Numbered from the stretch's first letter, positions 1 through 12,347 are shown. The stretch: 64,000 bases of DNA from Paenibacillus polymyxa M1 (GCF_000237325.1 NC_017542.1:1433501-1497500), one strand, 5' to 3'. Numbers and translations: made by a program. The notes: generated from the sequence alone by a model not told the origin.

Positions 1-2468
<2,468 letters not shown>

Positions 2469-2578
2469 ACATACACCTCTTCTTTCTATACTTTGCTTGG
2501 TATTAACCCCATGTTGCATGATGGATTGAGTATAAAAATCATAATTCTGTACATCCTGAACGGTTAATGACAAAATTA

Positions 2579-2608
2579 ATTGTAACAGAAGCATTGCTTA
2601 CATTTCAA
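2579..2608 (-). promoter_or_regulatory. Candidate sigma-A promoter of the opuA operon
   Basis: On the minus strand TTGAAA and TACAAT are separated by 18 bases, about 110 bases upstream of opuAA. Seen by inspection only. Confidence 0.45.
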
Positions 2609-2969
2609 ACAAAAAAACTGTTCGTAAAGTACGTACAGAAAAAACTGTACAAACTTTTCTTCGATATGCTCCTTCGTTCTTTAGAATGCTCAAACATTCG
2701 GAACTTTACAACCGATAGTGCTTTTTTTAAAATAGACAATGAAATATGACCATAAGAAAAAGATTTATGTATATCCATAATTTTAAAAGTTTACTATCAT
2801 TAGCAATTTTGCGAATTATGATTTTGAACGATCATGCTGTTGTAATATAGACAGAAGCTTTGCTTTTGAAACATTTCATTCAGTATTTGAAAGATTTCAT
2901 ATATTGCGTCAAAGCTAATCCTTTACGGGTAAGTCGTTCATACTAGGTTGTGCAAAATGCTCTAAAATT
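2609..2969. other. Divergent intergenic region between opuA and the GbsR-like gene
   Basis: AT-rich and without a convincing ORF. It holds a short inverted repeat, GTACAG-N6-CTGTAC, at 2633-2650, just upstream of the candidate opuA promoter. That is a reasonable operator candidate for the divergent regulator. No riboswitch or RNA gene was recognised. Confidence 0.4.
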
Positions 2970-2983
2970 AGGAGGTTGCAAGC

Positions 2984-3547
2984 ATGAGCTTGTACCAGTT
3001 AGGTGATGAGCAGCAGGCGTCGCTGCAAAAAATTCGCAAACGTGTCATAGAAGCTATAGGTAAAAACATGGACCTATATGGAATCACTCTGTCCGCGGGG
3101 CATTTGTACGGTTTGCTTTTTTTTGCGGATAAACCGATGACGCTGGATGAGATGGGCCGTGAAATGGAAATGAGCAAAACGAGCATGAGTACAGGAGTTC
3201 GAACGTTGTTGGATCTGAAAATGGTGAACAAGGTATGGAGCAAGGGCTCACGCAAGGACTTGTATGAAGTCGAGTATGATTGGTATCAAACATTTACTGA
3301 CTTCTTCGCTATTAAATGGAGAAAAGCAGTAGAAACAAATTTACTCGTACTGCGCAAAGCCATTGATGAACTGGACAAATTGATGGCGCAGGGTGAAGAA
3401 TACGAGGAATTTAAGGCGATTCTACAGCAAGACCGTATGAAAATGAAGCAGGCTGTGGCTTATTACAAGTGGCTAGACCGATTGATTGATTCAATGGAAA
3501 GCGAAGAAATTTACAAGCTGATTCCGAAAGAAGAGGTTCGGGACTAA
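2984..3547 (+). CDS. GbsR/OpcR-like MarR-type transcriptional regulator
   Basis: A 187-residue regulator of the GbsR family: a winged-helix DNA-binding region (about residues 25-95, including the segment MTLDEMGREMEMSKTSMSTG) followed by a long helical C-terminal part. In Bacillus, GbsR and OpcR repress glycine-betaine synthesis and uptake genes and respond to choline. The gene is divergent from the OpuA-type operon, which makes that operon the likely target. AGGAGG lies 8 bases before the ATG. A terminator follows directly, so it is probably monocistronic. Confidence 0.85.
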   Translation: MSLYQLGDEQQASLQKIRKRVIEAIGKNMDLYGITLSAGHLYGLLFFADKPMTLDEMGREMEMSKTSMSTGVRTLLDLKMVNKVWSKGSRKDLYEVEYDWYQTFTDFFAIKWRKAVETNLLVLRKAIDELDKLMAQGEEYEEFKAILQQDRMKMKQAVAYYKWLDRLIDSMESEEIYKLIPKEEVRD

Positions 3548-3576
3548 TCACGATCCGCCCATCCTGTTTACAAAAT

Positions 3577-3608
3577 GCCGGAGCGCAAAAGCGCTTCCGG
3601 TATTTTTT
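3577..3608 (+). terminator. Rho-independent terminator after the GbsR-like gene
   Basis: Stem CCGGAGCGC / GCGCTTCCGG (one bulge) with an AAAA loop, followed by TATTTTTT. Confidence 0.75.
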
Positions 3609-3699
3609 GGTTTGGTCCTGCACAAAGGGTATAATAGAGATATGTAAAGATTGATATTATACCGTTATGTTGAACATACGAGATAAAGGAGGGTTCATT

Positions 3700-5181
3700 A
3701 TGGAAAGTAATACAGTACATACTCGTCTAGGTCAATTACGTGGAGAAACAGAGAATGGATATCATGTGTGGAAAGGTGTTCCATATGCACAGCCTCCTGT
3801 TGGAAAACTACGTTTTCATGGGCCACAGCCTTTGGAGCCGTGGGAGGGTGTACGGACTGCGACGAGTTTCGGACCCATCTGTCCGCAACCCATGCCCTCC
3901 GCTGAAAGTATGACTGGAAATCTGGTGGAACCGCCGGAGCAGTCCGAGGATTGCTTGTACCTGAACATTTGGACACCAGCTTCGAAGGCTCCTGAGAAGG
4001 GACGTCCGGTGATGGTGTGGATTCATGGTGGTGCCTTTGTCACTGGATCTGGGATTATACCTTTATATGACGGGGAACGCATGGCGAAGAATGGCGATGT
4101 TGTTGTAGTTACGATCAATTATCGGTTAGGGCCGTTAGGATTTTTGCATTTGACTCCAAAGGGAAATGGGCTGACCTCAAATGCCGGACTGTTGGATCAA
4201 ATCGCTGCGCTGAAATGGGTTAGGGATTATATTTCTGCCTTTGGCGGCAACCCGGATGAAGTAACGGTGTTCGGTGAATCGGCAGGCGCGATGAGTATTG
4301 CCGCTTTATTGGCGATGCCAGCCGCTGAGGGGCTGTTCCAGCGTGCAATTTTGCAGAGCGGGGCATCGCAGGTGTTGCCAACTGCACAGGCCGAGCAAGT
4401 GGCGGCTGTGTATTTACAGCAACTGGGTGTAGACACTCAGCATCCTGAGCGATTGTTTACGTTGCCGACAGATGCGTTGATGCTCGCTATGGCCAAAACA
4501 CATGAAGTCATCGGACCAGGGATGGCGATGATTTATCAACCCGTTGTAGACGGGGTGACCTTGCCGGATGTACCCCTGTCTGCAATCGCCCAAGGCTCAG
4601 CCAAACAGGTATCTGTTATGATTGGAACGAACTTGCATGAGGGGAACTATTTCATCCGCAAAGAATCCCATCTAATGAACAAGCCAACAGCACGTCAGGC
4701 ATTAGAAATGATGACAGGCATGTCCGACATTGGCGACCTGATAGAGCCTTTTCCAGTTACCATTGAGGAACAGGCGCAAATGTTGACCGATCTCATTTTT
4801 TGGCGTCCCGCGCTGGCTCTTGCCGCTGCACAGTCGGCGTATGCATCGGTATGGATGTATCGTTTTGATTGGACCCTGCCGGGACATCCAACTTTCGGAC
4901 AAGCGGTTCACGGTGCAGAGATTGCTTTTGTTTTCGACAATCTGGAGCTGCTGGGCAAGCTTGGATTAGAGATTCAGCCTTCGATGCAGAAGCTCGCTCA
5001 TGATATGCAGCAGGCATGGATTGCTTTTGCACGTGAAGGGAAGCCTATGCTGCCTGAGACGGCATGGCCGATGTACGACAAGCAACAGCGAGCTACAGCC
5101 ATTTTTCATCAGAATATTATGGTGGAACATGATCCAGAAGGGGATAGACGCCGCCAACTAACGGGGCAGATGGGCATATAG
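3700..5181 (+). CDS. pnbA: Type-B carboxylesterase (para-nitrobenzyl esterase family)
   Basis: Serine esterase of the alpha/beta-hydrolase fold, 493 residues, against about 489 for B. subtilis PnbA. It hydrolyses carboxylic esters; the natural substrate is unknown. Family marks are the oxyanion-hole HGGAF (residues 109-113), EDCLYLN (83-89) and the nucleophile elbow GESAG with Ser194. A Glu in the TNLHEGNYF segment and the His in HGAEIAFVF fit the rest of the triad. No signal peptide is seen, so it is probably cytoplasmic. The start is the ATG after AAAGGAGGG; an ATG 33 bases upstream lacks a ribosome site. It is flanked by terminators and appears to be transcribed alone. Confidence 0.92.
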   Translation: MESNTVHTRLGQLRGETENGYHVWKGVPYAQPPVGKLRFHGPQPLEPWEGVRTATSFGPICPQPMPSAESMTGNLVEPPEQSEDCLYLNIWTPASKAPEKGRPVMVWIHGGAFVTGSGIIPLYDGERMAKNGDVVVVTINYRLGPLGFLHLTPKGNGLTSNAGLLDQIAALKWVRDYISAFGGNPDEVTVFGESAGAMSIAALLAMPAAEGLFQRAILQSGASQVLPTAQAEQVAAVYLQQLGVDTQHPERLFTLPTDALMLAMAKTHEVIGPGMAMIYQPVVDGVTLPDVPLSAIAQGSAKQVSVMIGTNLHEGNYFIRKESHLMNKPTARQALEMMTGMSDIGDLIEPFPVTIEEQAQMLTDLIFWRPALALAAAQSAYASVWMYRFDWTLPGHPTFGQAVHGAEIAFVFDNLELLGKLGLEIQPSMQKLAHDMQQAWIAFAREGKPMLPETAWPMYDKQQRATAIFHQNIMVEHDPEGDRRRQLTGQMGI

Positions 5182-5214
5182 GTAAATACGAGACATTGTT
5201 TCAAGGATTCAACG

Positions 5215-5257
5215 AAAAAGCCTTCGCCCGTATTTTGTATGCGGACGAAGGCTTTTG
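5215..5257. terminator. Bidirectional terminator between the esterase and chemoreceptor genes
   Basis: Stem AAAGCCTTCGCCCG / CGGACGAAGGCTTT with A/T tracts on both sides, between two convergent genes. Confidence 0.85.
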
Positions 5258-5320
5258 TTAGTAAACAGATAAAGCGCTGTTGAGCTTTTGTTGATGAAAT
5301 TTCAAAAATAGCTGTGTAAG

Positions 5321-7351
5321 TTAAATCTTAAATCGCTTAACCAGCTCTTGCAGATCCTGTGCCATGTTGGACAACTCTTGTGAGGAAGATGCGATTTCCT
5401 CCATGGCTGCCATTTGCTCTTGAGCGGCAGCGGAGGTTGTCTGCGAACTGTCCGCCGAATTGCGGGATAGGCTTGCCAAATGGGTAACAGTGGCGGAAAC
5501 TTCCTCCGTACTGGCTGAGATTTGTTCAGCAGCAGCGGATACACTTTGAATTTGTTCCACAATGTGAGAAGTTGAGCGTTCAATATTCGCAAATGCACCT
5601 TCTGCATCTTGGCTAATTCGTAATCCTTCACCCACCTGATTACGAACATTACCGTTCATCGTAGCAGTAGAGCGTTGAATCAAGTCGAGCATCTGCGTAA
5701 TGATCTGACTGATGGAATCGGCACTTTCCTTGGACTGTTCCGACAGTTTGCGTACCTCTATAGCGACTACGGCAAAGCCACGCCCAGCTTCGCCTGCTCT
5801 GGAGGCTTCAATAGATGCGTTCAGGGACAACAAATTAGTTTGCTTGGCAATGGCAGCTATAGCCGCATTCATTTGCTTCGCATCGTCCGAGAGTTGGGAT
5901 AGCTCATCCATCAGACTAGCCGTTTGGCTTACAGCTTCCAGAATGCGGTCCATCTGTGTCCGCACATGGCTAATCATTTGACTGCCTTGAGCTACGTCTT
6001 GCTCGGTTTGTCCTGCTGAATCCACGATGGAGCTTGCCGATTCGGCAATCGTGCTGACACCCTTCGCCATTTCTTCAACGGCATTGGCAGTTTGCTCGGA
6101 TGCCTCGGCGCTGGTTGCTGCATTTTCTGCGGATTCCATAACCGTTTCCGCTACGTGTTGTACGGACTCCGTCGTTTGTTCTGTGCTTTCCTTGATTACC
6201 AGAGAAGAGGAAGCAAGCCGTGAGGACGTTTGGTTGACCTCGGAGACCATCGTATGCAAGGAATGTGTCATCTGGTCAAAATTCTGTGCCAGCTCGCCGA
6301 ACTCGTCCTTTCTAGATATATTAACACGTTCGGTCAGATTTCCATCACGGACGATCCGTGTTCCTGCTTGCAGCTTCTTGAGAGGGATCAGGAATGAGCG
6401 GATCATTAGCACTATGATGATCGCAGCGGCCAGTATGGAAATAACAATTACAATCAGGCTTTGCCTCAGAATCGGTTGGGCTGCATCACTGTAATCCTCC
6501 AGATCCGATAATGCAACAATATTCCATCCAGTGAGAGGGTCCTTAAGTGTAAAGGCCAGCACATCCCGATTCATAAATTTAATTTGCGACACGGAAGGAG
6601 TATCATTTTCTCCGGTTGCCGCCACTTTGGGAAGTCCCTCCATAGTGTCAGCCGGTTTTTTGCCAGTCTTGTCAAAGGCTGTTCCAGCTCCAGATACAAC
6701 CTTATGATCAGAATCAACAATGATGAGTCCTCCGCGTTCGCCTATCTTAACAGACTGCAGACTGTCCCCCATCTTGTCCAGATTCAAAGCCAATGCAACA
6801 GCCCCTTCACCGTTCTTCAGCGTTGCCGATACATTAACTACTAGGTTCCCTGTCGTAACGCTGGCAACTGGAACACCGACAAATATGTTGCCCTTATGTA
6901 GCATCGCATTTTTGTACCATTTTCTCTCCCTAGGATCATAATCAGCCTCCTTTTTTAGCGGAGAACGGATATATTCTCCTTTCGCATTGCCAAGGAGCGC
7001 GGCATCTAACTCAGGATGAGCTTTGACGATGGCATCCAATTTTTTCTGAAGGGCTTCTTGATCGGAACCAATGGAATCAGCTTGGATTTCACTGGTAAGG
7101 ACGTCCACGTCCTTCATGATCGGGGATACATACTGATTGACATTGCTTTGGATCAGATACAGATTCGTGTATACGGAATTAGCCATTTGCTGACTGAGCT
7201 GTGTCGTAGCCCCCTGATAAGAAAAGTATCCAATAAGTAAGCTCGGAATCAATAACACAGCCAAAAAAGAAATGATTAATTTTGTCCTCATTAAATAAAA
7301 TTGCTTGAGAAACCTGTTCCACCACGGAACTGTTTGTTTTTCTTTAGTCAT
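5321..7351 (-). CDS. Methyl-accepting chemotaxis protein
   Basis: Transmembrane chemoreceptor of 676 residues that signals to CheA/CheW. A short cytoplasmic tail and TM1 (about residues 22-46) are followed by an extracellular ligand-binding region of dCache type (about 50-300), TM2 (about 303-327), HAMP ([20 protein letters not shown] onward) and a long coiled-coil signalling domain. The hairpin tip shows [20 protein letters not shown], nearly invariant in this family. The C-terminus ends in [10 protein letters not shown], with no NWETF-like CheR tether. The ligand cannot be predicted. GAGGAG lies 7 bases before the ATG. It is a lone gene sharing a terminator with the esterase. Confidence 0.95.
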   Translation of the reverse strand: MTKEKQTVPWWNRFLKQFYLMRTKLIISFLAVLLIPSLLIGYFSYQGATTQLSQQMANSVYTNLYLIQSNVNQYVSPIMKDVDVLTSEIQADSIGSDQEALQKKLDAIVKAHPELDAALLGNAKGEYIRSPLKKEADYDPRERKWYKNAMLHKGNIFVGVPVASVTTGNLVVNVSATLKNGEGAVALALNLDKMGDSLQSVKIGERGGLIIVDSDHKVVSGAGTAFDKTGKKPADTMEGLPKVAATGENDTPSVSQIKFMNRDVLAFTLKDPLTGWNIVALSDLEDYSDAAQPILRQSLIVIVISILAAAIIIVLMIRSFLIPLKKLQAGTRIVRDGNLTERVNISRKDEFGELAQNFDQMTHSLHTMVSEVNQTSSRLASSSLVIKESTEQTTESVQHVAETVMESAENAATSAEASEQTANAVEEMAKGVSTIAESASSIVDSAGQTEQDVAQGSQMISHVRTQMDRILEAVSQTASLMDELSQLSDDAKQMNAAIAAIAKQTNLLSLNASIEASRAGEAGRGFAVVAIEVRKLSEQSKESADSISQIITQMLDLIQRSTATMNGNVRNQVGEGLRISQDAEGAFANIERSTSHIVEQIQSVSAAAEQISASTEEVSATVTHLASLSRNSADSSQTTSAAAQEQMAAMEEIASSSQELSNMAQDLQELVKRFKI

Positions 7352-7514
7352 GTTTTTTCTCCTCTGTGTCTGATGGTCACTACATTGTTTTATTCGACAG
7401 AAATCGACTGATTTTATAGATGTAATCTTAAAAAATAATGAATCAAGGCATGTTTTAGGTACATTTTTTAAAAAATAGTTCTTAAGGGCTAATCACGGTA
7501 TGAATATGCATACA

Positions 7515-7560
7515 TAAAAAGCCAAATCAGAGATGCAAAAGCACCTTCATGATTTGGCTT
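7515..7560 (-). terminator. Terminator downstream of the EamA transporter gene
   Basis: On the minus strand AAGCCAAATCA / TGATTTGGCTT forms an 11-bp stem followed by TTTTTATG. Confidence 0.75.
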
Positions 7561-7594
7561 GAGGCTTGAGGTGAGTATAAAGCAAATGGATCTG

Positions 7595-8542
7595 TTAATT
7601 TTTTTGCTGACGAGAAATCATAAAGAGTGTAACCCAGATAAGCATAAAACCAGTTAGTTGCGCTACGGTAACGATTTGTTGGAAAGCGATCCAGTTAATC
7701 ACAACACCTACCATAGGAAAGCTCAATTCTGCCATCGTAGCATAAGAAGCTTTGGTTGTACTTAAGCCTTTGTAATACAGTAATAAGCTGAGAAGACCCG
7801 GAAGCAATGCCTGCAGCAGCAAGTTGATAATTACAGCTGCGCCCGCCCATGTACCTGTAGGCATATTCCACGGAGCATGCTCCACAGAGGTGAGAACAAT
7901 GAGCAGAGGGAGCGCCACCATGAAGCGAAGGGAGGTTACCGTTTCATATTTCATCGAACGGAGCAAGTAGCTGCCCATAACGGTCGAACCGCCCCACAGA
8001 ATCGCTGCACCCAGTGCAAGCAGACTACCAACTTGAACAAAATCATGAACATGTCCAAAGGGAAGCGACCAACCGAAGGTCAGAAGATACGTCCCGAACA
8101 GAGCGATGACAATTAATATTCCAAAATGACGCGGTAACATTTCTTTCAATATCACGCGGGCCAGAATAATAGCAACCAAAGGTTGAAGCTTCTGAAGTAA
8201 AAGTACGGCATTCAGATCACCGTTGCTGAGTGCCATGGTGAAAATCACACTGGCCAGTGCCGAGCCACCCCATGAGACAAACAAAATAGCGAAAACCTGA
8301 CGAAATCGTATCGTTTTAAGCTCCTCGCGATGCTTCCACAGCATCGGCGTCAGAGCGATAAAGAGTAGCGCATGCTCCATCAGTACGATTTGTGCTGAGG
8401 TAAATGATTTTAACAAAATAATACGAAACAGCGGGTCTGCGCCCCACAAGGCCGCTCCAATCGCGACTAGCCAAAAACCGCTTTTCATGTGGGAGCTACG
8501 ATCAAAATCCTTGGATGTTAGTACAGTTGATGATTGACTCAT
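7595..8542 (-). CDS. DMT/EamA-family transporter under FMN riboswitch control (probable flavin transporter)
   Basis: Integral membrane protein of 315 residues with two EamA repeats (about 30-155 and 170-305) and roughly ten membrane segments, typical of drug/metabolite transporters. Sequence alone would allow many substrates. The leader contains a complete FMN riboswitch plus terminator and drives no other gene here, which argues for riboflavin or another flavin. In proteobacteria, RibN of the same superfamily transports riboflavin and is FMN-controlled; Firmicutes normally use RibU, a different family. The start is the ATG at MSQSSTVL. The family assignment is secure; the flavin substrate is inference from regulation. 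Confidence 0.85.
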   Translation of the reverse strand: MSQSSTVLTSKDFDRSSHMKSGFWLVAIGAALWGADPLFRIILLKSFTSAQIVLMEHALLFIALTPMLWKHREELKTIRFRQVFAILFVSWGGSALASVIFTMALSNGDLNAVLLLQKLQPLVAIILARVILKEMLPRHFGILIVIALFGTYLLTFGWSLPFGHVHDFVQVGSLLALGAAILWGGSTVMGSYLLRSMKYETVTSLRFMVALPLLIVLTSVEHAPWNMPTGTWAGAAVIINLLLQALLPGLLSLLLYYKGLSTTKASYATMAELSFPMVGVVINWIAFQQIVTVAQLTGFMLIWVTLFMISRQQKN

Positions 8543-8577
8543 ACTTATTTAGCTCCTTGCGAATACAGGACCGGTGG

Positions 8578-8622
8578 CACAAAAACCCCCGTCCATGGCG
8601 AAGGCCATGCAAGACGGGGGTT
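8578..8622 (-). terminator. Intrinsic terminator of the FMN riboswitch expression platform
   Basis: Minus-strand stem AACCCCCGTC / GACGGGGGTT followed by TTTTTGTG, between the aptamer and the transporter start. This placement fits transcriptional OFF control by FMN. Confidence 0.85.
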
Positions 8623-8713
8623 GATCAAATAAACTTGCCGTTTGATGCAAGTTAAATGAAGTCACTGCACAACCATAATGCAGTATTCATCGACTTTGCG
8701 GCATGTTCATATT

Positions 8714-8856
8714 TCGATCTTCTTCCATCCGGACTTTACCGTCGGCTTTGGCATCTCACCAAATCAGTCCGTATCCTGTTGCCGGATACAGAGTCGCGGG
8801 CTTAGCTCCATGAGCCATACCGCCGGTTGGGAATCTCACCCTACCCCGAAGATCCT
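8714..8856 (-). promoter_or_regulatory. FMN riboswitch (RFN element)
   Basis: Read on the minus strand, the segment contains the conserved RFN blocks in order: GATCTTCGGGG-AGGGTGA, CCGGCGGTA, AGCCCGCGA, GGTGAGAT, AGCCGACGGTA and GTCCGGATGG-GAAGATC. GATCTTC and GAAGATC at the ends pair as P1. The aptamer binds flavin mononucleotide and usually represses downstream synthesis or uptake genes. Here the only downstream gene is the EamA transporter. A weak promoter (TGGACT-N17-TATCCT) may lie just upstream around 8880-8915. Confidence 0.95.
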
Positions 8857-8982
8857 TATTCCGTTTTTTAATTTCTCCTATAGGATATACCTGTTTTGGA
8901 ATGAAGTCCAGTGAAAAATGTGTGTATATCAAGCAAGGATTTTCATCTTTTTATGAAAGCGTTCTATGTTTAATCCTTATTA

Positions 8983-9675
8983 CTAGGCAATATCCTTATA
9001 CTCAATGCGCCGAATTGCCGCATAAGCCACAAGTATTCCCAGCACAGAGAAGCTGATTTGCACGGGGGCAATGGAGCTAAGGGTAGCACCGTTATTATTG
9101 GAGAAAAGCAATGCTACAATCAGAATCGAGGTCACAATGGTCGTGGGTACAGAGTATCTTCGCATTCCCATATACAGCGGAACCAATCCCATAAAACTGG
9201 CGGCAACGGCATTGATTAGCGTGCGCGCTGATTGCTCGGCTAGTATGGAAAGAGTGAGCTTATCCGGTACAATTATGACAAACTGGTTGAGCAAATGGAT
9301 CGCAGCCGTAATGATGATTTCCGAGATTACAATAGACAAGAATGTAAACAGCAGCACAATCAAGAGCTTGGCGATCATTAGCTTTTGACGATGAATCGGA
9401 TACATGAACAAGATTGTAATCGATTTGGATTTAAATTCTCCTACGATAAAACGGCACAGTAGAACGGAGGCAAATACAATAAACGTTGCCCTCACCATAT
9501 TGTCCATAAGATCGAGAAGCTGAGCGTACTGTGTAAATTCGGGTACTCCTTCATTTTGGCTGTCCAGTGCAATAGTACTGAGCAACCCTAGAATGCAAGC
9601 GTTGGCGATCAGTGCTGAACGGATATAACCCACCAGATGAAGCTTTTTCATCTCCAACTGTATCAATTTAAGCAT
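8983..9675 (-). CDS. ABC-2 type transporter permease (BcrB/lantibiotic-immunity type)
   Basis: Membrane subunit of 230 residues with about six hydrophobic segments, in the ABC-2 style of bacitracin and lantibiotic resistance transporters. The FKSKSITILFMYPIHRQKL segment between TM2 and TM3 is the typical coupling region. The start after GGAGGGG is preferred to the ATG 15 bases upstream. It overlaps the end of the ATPase gene by 8 bases and so is translationally coupled. With the kinase and regulator upstream it forms a four-gene module of the kind that senses and expels membrane-active peptides. The specific substrate is unknown. Confidence 0.85.
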   Translation of the reverse strand: MLKLIQLEMKKLHLVGYIRSALIANACILGLLSTIALDSQNEGVPEFTQYAQLLDLMDNMVRATFIVFASVLLCRFIVGEFKSKSITILFMYPIHRQKLMIAKLLIVLLFTFLSIVISEIIITAAIHLLNQFVIIVPDKLTLSILAEQSARTLINAVAASFMGLVPLYMGMRRYSVPTTIVTSILIVALLFSNNNGATLSSIAPVQISFSVLGILVAYAAIRRIEYKDIA

Positions 9676-10591
9676 GGTGATCCCCTCCATGTAACAGACG
9701 TAAAAAGTAGTCTTCCAGCGTACTGCTTTTCTGATGAATGGAATCGACCTCTACATCATTTAAAATGAGCGTTTTCGTAATTTGCTTCTGCGGTACACTA
9801 AGATCGTAAATACGTATACTCTGTTCATTGAGCACCCTTATATTATTCAGACTCAGTTGATGGGAGAGGATGTAGGCTGCTTTTTTACAATCGTTGGTCG
9901 TAAATTCGATATATTCCGTATTGGTATCCCGTACCTGTTCCATCGAAACTTCCTCAATCAGCCGTCCGTGATTAATCACGCCTATTGTATCCGCAATCTG
10001 CTCAATTTCCGCTAATAAATGACTGGACACGAGCAGCGTCATCCCATATTCCTTGCATAGCATATGGAATAACTGCCGAATTTCCTTGATTCCCACCGGG
10101 TCCAGACCGTTAATCGGTTCATCTAAAATGAGTAACTCAGGCTTGGTCGCAATGGCTCGGGCAATCCCGAGACGCTGCTTCATTCCGAGTGAAAAGTCTT
10201 TTACCGGCTTGTCATCTGCATTCCGCAAATTCACTAATTCCAGTGCATCCCGGACAGCCTGCTTATTATAATAGCCCATGTATTCACAATGAAGTTCGAG
10301 ATTTTGCTGAGCTGTCAGCCTTTCATAAAAAATCGGATATTCAATAATCGAACCCATCCGTCCGAGCAGATGATAAGACTGTGGCGTTAGCTTTTCACCG
10401 AACAATTCAATCTCGCCCAAGGTCGGCTTGAGCAGGTTGGTAATCATTTTCATCACCGTCGTTTTGCCCGCTCCATTGGGACCGAGAAAGCCATAGGTTT
10501 CCCCCTTGCGCACATTCATACTGACCCCTGCTACAATTTCATTGCCCTTCATGGCTTTGGTCAGCTGATGTGTACGTAATATGTAAGTCAT
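9668..10591 (-). CDS. ABC transporter ATP-binding protein (BcrA-like)
   Basis: ATPase of 307 residues that powers the adjacent permease. Walker A (GPNGAGKTT), the signature LGMKQRLGIARA, Walker B (LLILDEPINGLDP) and the H-loop (SSHLLAEI) are all present. The ~90-residue C-terminal extension is usual in BcrA-type subunits. The start chosen is the ATG 8 bases after AAGGGAG; the longer frame upstream has no ribosome site. It lies about 100 bases after the histidine kinase on the same strand. Confidence 0.9.
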   Translation of the reverse strand: MTYILRTHQLTKAMKGNEIVAGVSMNVRKGETYGFLGPNGAGKTTVMKMITNLLKPTLGEIELFGEKLTPQSYHLLGRMGSIIEYPIFYERLTAQQNLELHCEYMGYYNKQAVRDALELVNLRNADDKPVKDFSLGMKQRLGIARAIATKPELLILDEPINGLDPVGIKEIRQLFHMLCKEYGMTLLVSSHLLAEIEQIADTIGVINHGRLIEEVSMEQVRDTNTEYIEFTTNDCKKAAYILSHQLSLNNIRVLNEQSIRIYDLSVPQKQITKTLILNDVEVDSIHQKSSTLEDYFLRLLHGGDHHA

Positions 10592-10693
10592 GGGTGTTCT
10601 CCCTTCGTGTGCTGTTGATAATTCAAGAATAAAGGGCGAAATGTTCATTTTTCTTTCGTAATCCTTACAAATTTATTAAGTTGAGCAGTTCGC

Positions 10694-11638
10694 TTAATAG
10701 TTGATCTTCTTCAAGGTAAAAGAGAAGACGGTCTGCTCATAAGGCTTGCTGGTCAATTGCATCTCTCCATTCATGCATTCAACCAGGCGCTTGGCAATCG
10801 TAAGGCCCAGTCCACTGCCCTGTACCGCCTTATTACGGGAATCCTCAAGTGTGTACATGCGTTCAAAAACCTTATCCTGCTCGGGCTCCTGTATGCCTTT
10901 TCCACGATCCCACACCTCTATACGCACCGTATCCTGCTGTTCTGACAGAGTCAGGCCTAGCGTTCGACCCTCTGCCCCGTAGCGAATGGCATTCGAAATC
11001 AGATTGCTCAGCACCCGCCCAATGGCTCCTTCGTTCCCCAAGGCATAAATGGGATGCTCCGGGATGTCAATATGTACCGTAAAACCCTGAGCCGTTAGCA
11101 GATCATAAAACTCCAAAATGCTGCGTCTGCATAGTTCTCCTATCTCCAGTCGGGTCAGTTGAATGTCAGTATCGTTAGCTTCCAGCTTCGCCAAACTAAA
11201 AAAACTTCCGATCAACTCAATTGCTTCGCTTGTCTTTTGATGAATTCTGGATAGCAGCTTTATACGTTCTTCTGGCGAAATATCTGGATCGCCATCCAGC
11301 ATCTCGGCATAACCAAGCACAACGGTAAGCGGGGTCTTGAGATCGTGAGAAATATTTGAAATCATTTTGCGCATAGCGATTTGGCTCCGGTTGTAATCGG
11401 CTGATACCCTCAAATTTAAGTCTAGTAGCCGGTTGATCTCCGTCATGAGTCGCTGCAGTTCAACGTTACCTGTGACATATAGCAGTTTTTCTGCATGATT
11501 CACGGTCACGATCCGCTCTAGGGCGATTCGGATATCCTTTATTTTGCGCTTATAGGCTACACGTTCCCGCCAAAGCCATAGGATAACGACGGACATTATG
11601 AGGACGACAATCCATTCAAAAATAGTTTCGATGATCAT
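10694..11638 (-). CDS. Sensor histidine kinase, small-sensor type
   Basis: A 314-residue kinase with one clear membrane segment (residues 9-25), almost no extracellular domain, a HAMP-like linker, then HisKA and HATPase domains. The H-box is ISHDLKTPLT with His98; the N-box is NLISNAIRYG; the G-boxes are DRGKGI and GSGLGL. Kinases with so little sensor usually respond through a partner, such as the neighbouring ABC transporter. GGGAG lies 10 bases before the ATG at 11638. That start is one base after the regulator's stop codon, so the two are cotranslated. Confidence 0.92.
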   Translation of the reverse strand: MIIETIFEWIVVLIMSVVILWLWRERVAYKRKIKDIRIALERIVTVNHAEKLLYVTGNVELQRLMTEINRLLDLNLRVSADYNRSQIAMRKMISNISHDLKTPLTVVLGYAEMLDGDPDISPEERIKLLSRIHQKTSEAIELIGSFFSLAKLEANDTDIQLTRLEIGELCRRSILEFYDLLTAQGFTVHIDIPEHPIYALGNEGAIGRVLSNLISNAIRYGAEGRTLGLTLSEQQDTVRIEVWDRGKGIQEPEQDKVFERMYTLEDSRNKAVQGSGLGLTIAKRLVECMNGEMQLTSKPYEQTVFSFTLKKINY

Positions 11639-11639
11639 A

Positions 11640-12347
11640 TCAGCCATTCTCCCATTTGTAGCCGATGCCCCACAGCGTTTTAATATGGACAGGGTGAGAG
11701 GGATCTTCTTCAATTTTTTCACGTAGGCGGCGAATATGGACGTTAATCACATTCTCATCACCCATATAATCGTCTTTCCAAATAAACCCGTATAATTGAG
11801 CTTTCGTAAATACCCGGTTCGGATTGGATGCAAACAGCTTCAGAATATCGGATTCTTTGGCTGTTAGTTGAATTTCATTTCCATCGCGTATGACTGTAAA
11901 ATGATCAAAATCAATGCGTAGATTTCCATAGGTCAAAACTTGTGCTTGCGGCTGTTCCTCCTGCTGTTGCAGACGGGCATATGTAGTCGATCTGCGGATC
12001 GCGGACTGAATACGAGCCGTCATTTCGAGCATTGAAAAAGGTTTGGCAACATAATCGTCTGCCCCGAAGCCCAGTCCAAGCGCTTTATCCACATCGCTGT
12101 CCTTAGCCGACATAATCAAAATCGGCACGGCACTACGGGTACGAATTTGTCGGATCACCTCCATACCATCGACCTTCGGCATCATCAGATCCACGAGTAC
12201 CAGGTCGTAAGTGTGACGTTCAAAGGCATTAAGCCCTTCTTCCCCGTCAGAGGCGGTGGTTAAATTGTAGCCCTCCTTGGTGAGTGCTTTAAGCAGCATT
12301 TCAGCAATAGATAGATCGTCTTCAATAAGTAAAATATGCTGTGGCAT
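11640..12347 (-). CDS. OmpR/PhoB-family response regulator
   Basis: DNA-binding regulator of 235 residues. The receiver domain (1-118) has the acidic pair Asp10/Asp11, phospho-acceptor Asp53 in LVDLMMPKVDG and Lys in AKPFS. The C-terminal winged helix (about 135-233) contains VINVHIRRLREKIE. It is the first gene of the two-component/ABC module and probably autoregulates it. AGGGGTG lies about 11 bases before the ATG. Confidence 0.93.
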   Translation of the reverse strand: MPQHILLIEDDLSIAEMLLKALTKEGYNLTTASDGEEGLNAFERHTYDLVLVDLMMPKVDGMEVIRQIRTRSAVPILIMSAKDSDVDKALGLGFGADDYVAKPFSMLEMTARIQSAIRRSTTYARLQQQEEQPQAQVLTYGNLRIDFDHFTVIRDGNEIQLTAKESDILKLFASNPNRVFTKAQLYGFIWKDDYMGDENVINVHIRRLREKIEEDPSHPVHIKTLWGIGYKWENG

